Shown here: piece by piece, positions 58,458-64,000 of the stretch | How the letters are laid out: each line of letters starts with the position of its first letter | Numbering within the stretch: the first letter of the stretch is position 1 | From: SIAQ01 sp964484265 | Lineage (GTDB): Bacteria > Planctomycetota > Planctomycetia > Gemmatales > Gemmataceae | Length of the DNA: 64,000 bases | Direction: 5' to 3' | Assembly: GCA_964484265.1 (NCBI GenBank) | Contig: CAZAFH010000003.1 | Coordinates: 1 to 64,000, forward strand | Made by a program: the position numbers and the translations under genes | The notes under the pieces: model-generated | Database searches by the model: none | Told to the model about the DNA's origin: nothing | The model's input: only the letters and a program-made list of their open reading frames with translations

Positions 58458-59735
58458 ATGGCTGAACTTTGGTACTACACGAACGAAGGCGTTCAGATGG
58501 ACGCAGTGACCATCAAGGAGCTAAAGCGGCTCGTTGGTGAAGGCTCGTTGAAGCCGACCGACATGGTCTGGAAGGAAGGAATGGCCCGCTGGATTCGTGC
58601 GAGCTCGGTCACCGAGTTGTTTCCCGATCCCTCCTCCGCGCTCGATCATTACTTCACGCACACCGGCGGGAAAGCGGCGCCCGCGGAAGCCGCAAACCCA
58701 CAACACAATGGCGTCAAGGCGGCGAGCACTCCGGCGGCGCCGACTACATCACCTCTGCCCGCGGCCTCCGAGAAGGGCGCTCCGAAGAAAAGCAGCGCCG
58801 ACGATGAAACCGAACGCCGGAAGCCACCCAAGCGACGGAGCGAAGCCGCAGCCGCGGGCGGCGGAATGAACTGGGGCATCATGATCGCGATCTTCCTCGG
58901 CGCGGGCGTACTGCTCACGGGGCTGGTCGTCGGCATCGTGATCCTGATCGTCGTGACCCGGCCTGCCGATGGCGGCAAGGACGGCCCAATCGTCGTGAAG
59001 AATAACGACAAAGTCGTGGCAAACAACGATAAGGCTCCGCCCCCTCCGGCTGGCGCGCCCAAGATCGGCGGCGAGTTCAAGTACACCGTGTCCGTGGCCG
59101 CCCGGCAGACGAGCGCTCGTGAGTTTCATTTCGAAGCCGGCGATACGTACGAGATCGTCGTCAAGAGCCAGCCGCGCCATCCGGACGTGGATCTTTACGT
59201 CATCAATCCGCCAAATGGCGCCATTGAAATCGTGGACACCTCGATTGGGCCCGATTCGCTGGTGCGCTGGTCGCCGAACCGCAGCGGACCGTATCGCGTC
59301 GAAGTGCGCAATCTCGATCAAGTGACCCGCGTGCAATCGACAGTGACCATCCGCGAATTCAAGAATCAGCCCAAGATCGACAAGAAAGAAGAGAAGAAAA
59401 TACCGGGCGAAGAACCGTTGCCTCCCGATACGTTGGAAAAAAGCGGCAGCAAGGACCTCCCTATCCTCTTCCGTGGGAAAGAGACCAGCATGAAATTCCG
59501 TGTGAAGGCTGGCCACAAGGCAAGCTTTAGTGTGACGCCGGCGAATCCGATCAACGCAAAGATCACCCTCGTCGTCGTCCGCGAGAACAACACCGTCGTC
59601 GTCGAAGAAAAGGACGGCAATCCCAACCCGCGCGTGCAATTCGAACTACCCAACACCGAGATTGTTCGTGTTCGTATCATCAACAACGGCAAGTCATCGG
59701 TTCGCGGCACACTACTTTATAACGTAAGCCCGTAG
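58458..59735 (+). CDS. GYF_2-domain membrane protein with extracytoplasmic PPC-like domains (first of two)
   Basis: 425 residues from the ATG at 58458; longer frames overlap the M20 gene. N-terminal GYF_2/DUF4339 domain: AELWYYTNEGVQMDAVTIKE... MVWKEGMARWIRAS at about 1-52. A charged, Pro/Ala linker with Lys/Arg (about 70-130) precedes one transmembrane helix at about 137-163 (IMIAIFLGAGVLLTGLVVGIVILIVV). Outside, two PPC-like beta domains: about 200-300 (TSAREFHFEAGDTYEIVV, YRVEVRNLD) and 330-425 (ETSMKFRVKAGHKASFSV, VRVRIINNG). Function unknown; the cytosolic GYF domain binds Pro-rich partners in other systems. Confidence 0.82.
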   Translation: MAELWYYTNEGVQMDAVTIKELKRLVGEGSLKPTDMVWKEGMARWIRASSVTELFPDPSSALDHYFTHTGGKAAPAEAANPQHNGVKAASTPAAPTTSPLPAASEKGAPKKSSADDETERRKPPKRRSEAAAAGGGMNWGIMIAIFLGAGVLLTGLVVGIVILIVVTRPADGGKDGPIVVKNNDKVVANNDKAPPPPAGAPKIGGEFKYTVSVAARQTSAREFHFEAGDTYEIVVKSQPRHPDVDLYVINPPNGAIEIVDTSIGPDSLVRWSPNRSGPYRVEVRNLDQVTRVQSTVTIREFKNQPKIDKKEEKKIPGEEPLPPDTLEKSGSKDLPILFRGKETSMKFRVKAGHKASFSVTPANPINAKITLVVVRENNTVVVEEKDGNPNPRVQFELPNTEIVRVRIINNGKSSVRGTLLYNVSP

Positions 59736-59783
59736 AATGATCGGCAATCGCAATCAGAACCGCAATCCATTCAGGAGCAGCAA

Positions 59784-60572
59784 ATGGCCGCCGAATGGTT
59801 CTACACCACCAATAAACAGCAAATGGGTCCGGTCAGCTGGGAAGAGTTGCGCGAACTGGCGAGCAACGGCATCTTGAAGCCGAACGACATGATCTGGTCC
59901 GAAGGCATGGAGGAATGGATCAAGGCGGTCAAACAGCGCGGCCTTTTCGGGGAAGATGGCGACGAAGATGACGACGATACGCCTCGCTCAAAAAAATCAA
60001 GCCTCGCGAAGCCTCCGAAGAATCGACGCTCCACCAGGGAAGCGGACGAGGACGACGATGAAGAGGACGAACGCGAATCGCGCCGCAAACGCCGACGCCA
60101 AGAAGAGAATAGCGCGAAGACGAAAGTTGGCCTGAAGGTCGGTCTCATCATCGGCGGCGTCGTTTGCTTCTTGCTCTTTCTCATGTGCGCGGGCGGCGCT
60201 ATTGTCGTGTTCTCCTTGGGCGTCGGGGGTGGCGGCGGCGGAGGTCCGCCCGGAAAACGCGTTCACACCTTCTCCGAGTTTAACATCCCCGAAAAACGCA
60301 TCGCCAATCCGCGGCAGTTCCACTTCAAACAAGGCACGCGCCTAATTATCACGTCTCGAAACCAAACGCAACGGCCCGACACCGATGTCGATCTTCTTAT
60401 CTATCAGGGCAACGAGCCGAACCCGCGCTGGGTGGACGTTCGCCTGCCGAACCAGGACCGCAATTGCCGGGTGGAGTTTGTCATCCCCGTGACCGGCATG
60501 TATCGCGTCGGCGTGCACAATCTCGGCCCCGGAACGGCAACACGCTGCGACGTGCGCATCGAGGAACATTAA
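59784..60572 (+). CDS. GYF_2-domain membrane protein (second of two)
   Basis: 262 residues, AGGAG 7 bases before the ATG. N-terminal GYF_2/DUF4339: AAEWFYTTNKQQMGPVSWEELRELASNGILKPNDMIWSEGMEEW in part. An acidic then basic linker (EDGDEDDDDTPRSKKSS, RKRRRQEENSAK) leads to a transmembrane helix at about 120-145 (LKVGLIIGGVVCFLLFLMCAGGAIVVF) and a Gly run. The C-terminal beta domain (RQFHFKQGTRLIITS, VEFVIPVTGMYRVGVHNLGPG) parallels the first protein. 48 bases after it, same order: duplication and divergence are likely. Shorter, with one outer domain instead of two. Confidence 0.82.
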   Translation: MAAEWFYTTNKQQMGPVSWEELRELASNGILKPNDMIWSEGMEEWIKAVKQRGLFGEDGDEDDDDTPRSKKSSLAKPPKNRRSTREADEDDDEEDERESRRKRRRQEENSAKTKVGLKVGLIIGGVVCFLLFLMCAGGAIVVFSLGVGGGGGGGPPGKRVHTFSEFNIPEKRIANPRQFHFKQGTRLIITSRNQTQRPDTDVDLLIYQGNEPNPRWVDVRLPNQDRNCRVEFVIPVTGMYRVGVHNLGPGTATRCDVRIEEH

Positions 60573-60595
60573 CGCTCCCCGTTCGTGAAAGCGCA

Positions 60596-61528
60596 TCACG
60601 TCGTCGGTTTATGCACCAGGATCGGCAGCCGGGATCCGCGGATCACCTTGTCGGCGACGCTGCCGATGAGTAACCGCGAGAGACCGCCGCGCCCATGGGT
60701 TTCAATTGCGATCAGGTCCACCGGCGGTTTTGCGCTTTCCAGAATTGCGACGCCCGGTTGATCTTCGATGACGACCTGCGTCTGAATCTTGAAGCCGTCC
60801 TTGCGGAATCGCTCCGCGACACGTTCCAGGTATTCCGTCGCTTCTTTCTTGAGTTCCAGGTGAAGCTTCTCGACGCGGTCCATGATATCGGTCGCCACGC
60901 CGCCGAAAATTGCGGGCTCGGCGGGCAGGGTCACCGGATAGACCGGCGTGATGACACGCATGAGCGTGTAGTCCGCCGCCATCGCAGCGCCAAACGTCAG
61001 CGCGGGTTCGAGTATCTGCTCCGCGAGTGGCGTGCCATCGAGCGGAATCAGAAGATGCTTGATCGTGGGATCGCTCAAGAGATCCGGCGGCGTTTCATTC
61101 GGGTGCACGAGAATGAGCGGGATCGCCAAGCTGCGAACGAGTTCATCCGTCGTGCTGCCCAGCCAAAATCGCCCGAATGGCCCCTTGGCGTGGGTCGTCA
61201 TCACCACCCATTTCGCCTGCAGGCTCTCGGCTTGCTCGCGAATCACGGTGGCGACATCGCCATCCACATTGCGGATCGTCACAGGCACGGAAAGGCGATC
61301 CTGCACGCGCTTTTGCACCGACTGAAGGTAAGCACGCTCCTTGGAGCGCAGCTCCTCGTCGAGCGACGTGTCAAAAACCTGAAGCTCGGCATAGGAAGCG
61401 TCAAGCAACGAGTGGACGTGTATCAAATTGAGCGACGCGTTCATTCGCCGCGCCATGCTCATCGCCAGCGGGAGGGCGTGTTCACCAAAAGTTGAGCCAT
61501 CCAAAGGCACGAGAATCGAGCGGATCAT
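60596..61528 (-). CDS. Universal stress protein, two tandem Usp domains
   Basis: 310 residues. Strong site AAAGGAGACTGTC before the ATG. N-terminal Usp: SILVPLDGSTFGEHALPLAMSMA... VVMTTHAKGPFGRFWLGSTTDELVRS (1-150), then a second: KHLLIPLDGTPLAEQILEPALTFG... IAIETHGRGGLSRLLIGSVADKVIRGSRLPILVHKP (about 160-305). The second has the full ATP-binding pattern GRGG-x8-GS(V)A; the first is altered (AKGPFG-x4-GST). It is convergent with the second GYF gene (23-base gap). Soluble, stress-related, mechanism unknown. Confidence 0.95.
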   Translation of the reverse strand: MIRSILVPLDGSTFGEHALPLAMSMARRMNASLNLIHVHSLLDASYAELQVFDTSLDEELRSKERAYLQSVQKRVQDRLSVPVTIRNVDGDVATVIREQAESLQAKWVVMTTHAKGPFGRFWLGSTTDELVRSLAIPLILVHPNETPPDLLSDPTIKHLLIPLDGTPLAEQILEPALTFGAAMAADYTLMRVITPVYPVTLPAEPAIFGGVATDIMDRVEKLHLELKKEATEYLERVAERFRKDGFKIQTQVVIEDQPGVAILESAKPPVDLIAIETHGRGGLSRLLIGSVADKVIRGSRLPILVHKPTT

Positions 61529-61809
61529 GACAGTCTCCTTTCAAGGAAGACGAGCGGGAGAGGTAGCTGATTCATAATCGTGCAAACGTGATGCCGAAAA
61601 AAACGAGCGATTTCGATGCTTCCCCGTCGGCAGGATGTGCGAATTCGACGCACTCTAACTGAAACCGCACAGTTTCGGTGACGCGCTTTAGCCTTGGCAT
61701 GCTTCCTTCCATGCGAAAAGATTGCTCGCCGACGCGCGGCGGGTATAATGCCAGCGTCTGGCCGGTTCCGCTTGCATTTTGCGTCAAACCTATTGCCGGG
61801 AGTCAGTCG

Positions 61810-63627
61810 ATGATTCGGTCCCCGATCCTGTCGTGTCTTCTATTGTCCGCCTTGCCAATCGCGGCTACTGGCGGGGAAATAACTCGCTCCGCGATTACCG
61901 TGTGGGACACGCGTCAGTCAGCGGCCGCTGCCCTTTCGCCCGAGACTTTTCGAGGCAAGACGCCGTGGACGGTGATCGACGGCAAGACCAACGCTTTCAA
62001 GGGTGACGCCATCGTTGGCAACGGCCGAATCGTTGCCGTTGTTCGGCGCCAAGATTCGGCTGTGGAGGTTTACGCTGTCAAGCCAACCGGAGCAGCATCG
62101 CGATTTCGGCTACGCTTGCAATCCACGACGGGTGAACTCGCCGATCGTTTGGAGAACGTGTCTCTCACTGAGAACGCCAAAGCCGGCGCGACGCTCGAGG
62201 CGTCATACAAGACCGCGAAGGGAGAACTCGTTGTCGGCCGTTTTCGCATCAAGCGAGGCGACGTCTCCGTTCAGGTCGAACCCGGCACAGGCGCGAGTAA
62301 GCTGCGCGTCGAATGTCCGGGGCGATTTGTCATCCTGCCCGATTTCTTCGCCGACGATATCACCCTCGACGCCGTCAAGCTACCGCTGAGCACGGTCGAA
62401 CTGCCCAGCGAGAATTTCGTGCTCCAGCCGACCGCGGCGGGAAACGCTCTGGTGATGTGTGTCTTCCAGAATCGCCAACAGGACGTCAAGGTGACACTGT
62501 CCGGTCAGGGCAGCGAGCGCCACGTAACCGGTTCGGAAATAGGCTTCGAGAAAAAGAAAATCTGGGTCGCCCTGATGGAAGCGCCGCAGATTTGGCACAT
62601 GCGCGACCTTCGAGCCGAGGACACCGCCAAGATCCTTAAACTCGACTGGACGATGCCCTTTCCCGCCCAGTGGCGCGTCGATTTCAGCCGACCGGGCGAC
62701 CTGACCAATAGCTGGGAGATGCTCCTGCAATACAAGGGCTACAGCAGCTACTCGCGCCACAATTGGCTTGGCAGCGATACCACGACCTTTCAGTCCGACC
62801 GCGAGCACTGGAACACGGTGCTAGGTACTTATCCTTATCCCGTTTGGTCCGACACGACCGGGCGAGGCTACCTGCAGCCGATCAAGAGCAAGATGCTGCA
62901 GTTCGTCGGCCCTGCCCTCATCTATCCGATCCATCGCGTCAGCGAAACGCCGACCGATGCCTTTACCGTGGTCGATGTCATGCGCAACACGCTCGGCGTG
63001 GGCCCGTGCGAGCACATTTTGGACGTGCAATCGCACAAGGAAGAGTACAAGGGCGAAGCGACCTGCGGCGTACGCGATATCCTCAATCCGATCTACGCGG
63101 CCAAACGGCAAAAGCAGTGCCGGGATGAGATCAACAAGACGCTGGACAACGGCCTGATCTTCGTGAGACACATTCGCGGCCGAATCAACGACTATATCGC
63201 CTTCGGCCAGAAGACGCGAAAGTACCTTGCCGAGCAGCGGAAACTCCATCCCGAGTTGGCAGATTTCATCGACGACATGGATCGTCTCACGCAGGAGATT
63301 GACAAGAAAGTAGCCGTGCGGGCCGCCAAGATCAACACGCCGGAACACGTGGTGAAGCTGATGGCGGACTTCCGCAAGAACGTGCTCGACTACGAAGGCC
63401 CCGACGCCGAGCAACGTTGCAAGGCGTTCACGCATGCGCTGTGGATCGTGGGCGACAATCAGGACGAATTATCCGGCGAGTTGCGCTGGGTGGCGCGAAC
63501 GCTAAGGCAGCGTGCCGGCATTCGCATGGCGCTCGACGCACGCACGGCGCCGATCGCCGCCGAGTTACGCAATCGCACGCAGGAGGTTCTGCGAGGCCCA
63601 GCGTGGCACGAGGGAGCGCGGCAGTGA
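61810..63627 (+). CDS. Large secreted protein, uncharacterised
   Basis: 605 residues from the ATG at 61810 (CCGGGAG 9 bases upstream). Signal peptide MIRSPILSCLLLSALPIAATG-GE. About 25-330 is beta-rich (ALSPETFRGKTPWTVIDGKTNAFKGDAIVGNGRIVAVVRR in parts, YCVKP, EFVLQPTAAG). The middle (about 330-440) has IWHMRDLRAEDTAKILKLDWTMPFPAQWRVDFSR; the C-terminal third is helical with CGVRDILNP, CRDEINKTLDNGLIFVRHIRG and MDRLTQEIDKKVAVRAAK. It resembles hypothetical planctomycete exoproteins; no enzyme motif. The last gene in the window, with no neighbour in 370 bases. Confidence 0.72.
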   Translation: MIRSPILSCLLLSALPIAATGGEITRSAITVWDTRQSAAAALSPETFRGKTPWTVIDGKTNAFKGDAIVGNGRIVAVVRRQDSAVEVYAVKPTGAASRFRLRLQSTTGELADRLENVSLTENAKAGATLEASYKTAKGELVVGRFRIKRGDVSVQVEPGTGASKLRVECPGRFVILPDFFADDITLDAVKLPLSTVELPSENFVLQPTAAGNALVMCVFQNRQQDVKVTLSGQGSERHVTGSEIGFEKKKIWVALMEAPQIWHMRDLRAEDTAKILKLDWTMPFPAQWRVDFSRPGDLTNSWEMLLQYKGYSSYSRHNWLGSDTTTFQSDREHWNTVLGTYPYPVWSDTTGRGYLQPIKSKMLQFVGPALIYPIHRVSETPTDAFTVVDVMRNTLGVGPCEHILDVQSHKEEYKGEATCGVRDILNPIYAAKRQKQCRDEINKTLDNGLIFVRHIRGRINDYIAFGQKTRKYLAEQRKLHPELADFIDDMDRLTQEIDKKVAVRAAKINTPEHVVKLMADFRKNVLDYEGPDAEQRCKAFTHALWIVGDNQDELSGELRWVARTLRQRAGIRMALDARTAPIAAELRNRTQEVLRGPAWHEGARQ

Positions 63628-64000
63628 ATCGTACCGCGACATTGAAATGCACGCTTCGTAGTCGCCCAAACTCCGGCATTGCGAGAGCGGCAGTCTGACG
63701 ACTTACTCTAAGAAAACTGCACAATGACTTCTGGAACGATCATCAAGTTACTACTGCGATTCTTCGATCAGTCGCCAATTTTCAGCCAAATCCGCGAAAT
63801 TCTTACCATAATAATATGTGAGATGCGGCCATCTGAAATTTCGCGACTTCGGCTACGAAATACCATCTAGCGATTTAGTACTATTCGGCACGATATCTGT
63901 AGGTTACTCTGCTAGTACTTACATCGGACCTTGCAAAGACGACGCGAATATCGGGATTAATCCTTGGCACGTCGCCAATCGCTGCTCGCGAACTTCGTCA
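63628..64000. other. 373-base terminal region, no gene called
   Basis: GC drops to roughly 45-48%. On the minus strand a short open stretch ends at TAG (63750-63752): WRLIEESQ with upstream RWPHLTYYYGKNFADLAEN, but it is stopped upstream at 63858. A second frame ending at 63881 reads VPRINPDIRVVFARSDVSTSRVTYRYRAE but has TGA at the window edge. Neither can be called without the flank. Confidence 0.45.

Overview
The window reads as chromosomal DNA of a planctomycete (Planctomycetota, perhaps Gemmatales- or Pirellulales-like; I cannot place it further). The evidence is a set of lineage-typical families: a DUF1559 prepilin-like protein, a DUF1549/DUF1553 protein, two DUF1501 proteins, a BBP7 outer-membrane barrel, a WD40-tailed Ser/Thr kinase next to an ECF-type sigma factor, and large secreted repeat proteins. 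GC is about 60-65% in the lines I counted. No prophage, transposase, rRNA operon or CRISPR array is visible.

Layout. 1-106: 3' part of a tRNA-Leu and its terminator. 0.27-3.4 kb: PQQ-like beta-propeller, PP2C phosphatase, DUF1559 protein. 3.4-10.1 kb (minus): four-gene operon of a small protein, DUF1501, PPC-domain protein and DUF1549/1553. 10.2-12.8 kb: MOSC protein, a repeat-filled gap, DUF2752 membrane protein, CbiE/CbiT-type cobalamin methyltransferase. 13.0-17.0 kb (plus): Rieske oxygenase, HIT protein, soluble hybrid histidine kinase. 17.1-22.1 kb (minus): BBP7 barrel, SdrD_B/DUF4214 surface protein, small secreted protein. 22.3-25.9 kb (minus): STAS protein, WD40 kinase and sigma factor, a likely signalling operon. 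26.0-28.5 kb: an unrecognised gene pair and fumarase. 28.6-29.3 kb: ParDE-type toxin-antitoxin. 29.4-32.4 kb: lipoprotein, beta-decarboxylating dehydrogenase, DUF2007-like membrane protein. 32.4-37.1 kb (minus): large FAD/Fe-S oxidoreductase coupled to moaD, moaE and moaA. 37.2-41.8 kb: two membrane proteins, GTP cyclohydrolase I, WD40 protein, second DUF1501. 41.9-43.7 kb: low-GC island with a MazF-like toxin, an atypical antitoxin and an orphan ORF. 43.8-52.6 kb: SPOUT methyltransferase, L-2-hydroxyglutarate oxidase, TPR protein, large coiled-coil membrane protein, DUF11-type lipoprotein. 52.9-55.6 kb: an 866-residue low-complexity protein with LEA-like repeats. 56.0-63.6 kb: VOC protein, zinc-ribbon protein, M20 peptidase, two tandem GYF_2 membrane proteins, universal stress protein, large secreted protein. 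The last 370 bases carry no gene I can call.

How genes connect. Three groups look functionally coupled: STAS-kinase-sigma (phospho-signalling to transcription); the FAD/Fe-S oxidoreductase with moaDEA (4-base ATGA overlaps); and the DUF1501-PPC-DUF1549/1553 secreted set. Gaps between genes are rich in palindromic repeats of several distinct families, often within probable operons or directly at stop codons. The least explained elements are the low-GC toxin-antitoxin island with its orphan ORF, the LEA-like giant protein, the tandem GYF proteins and the 26.0-27.0 kb gene pair.
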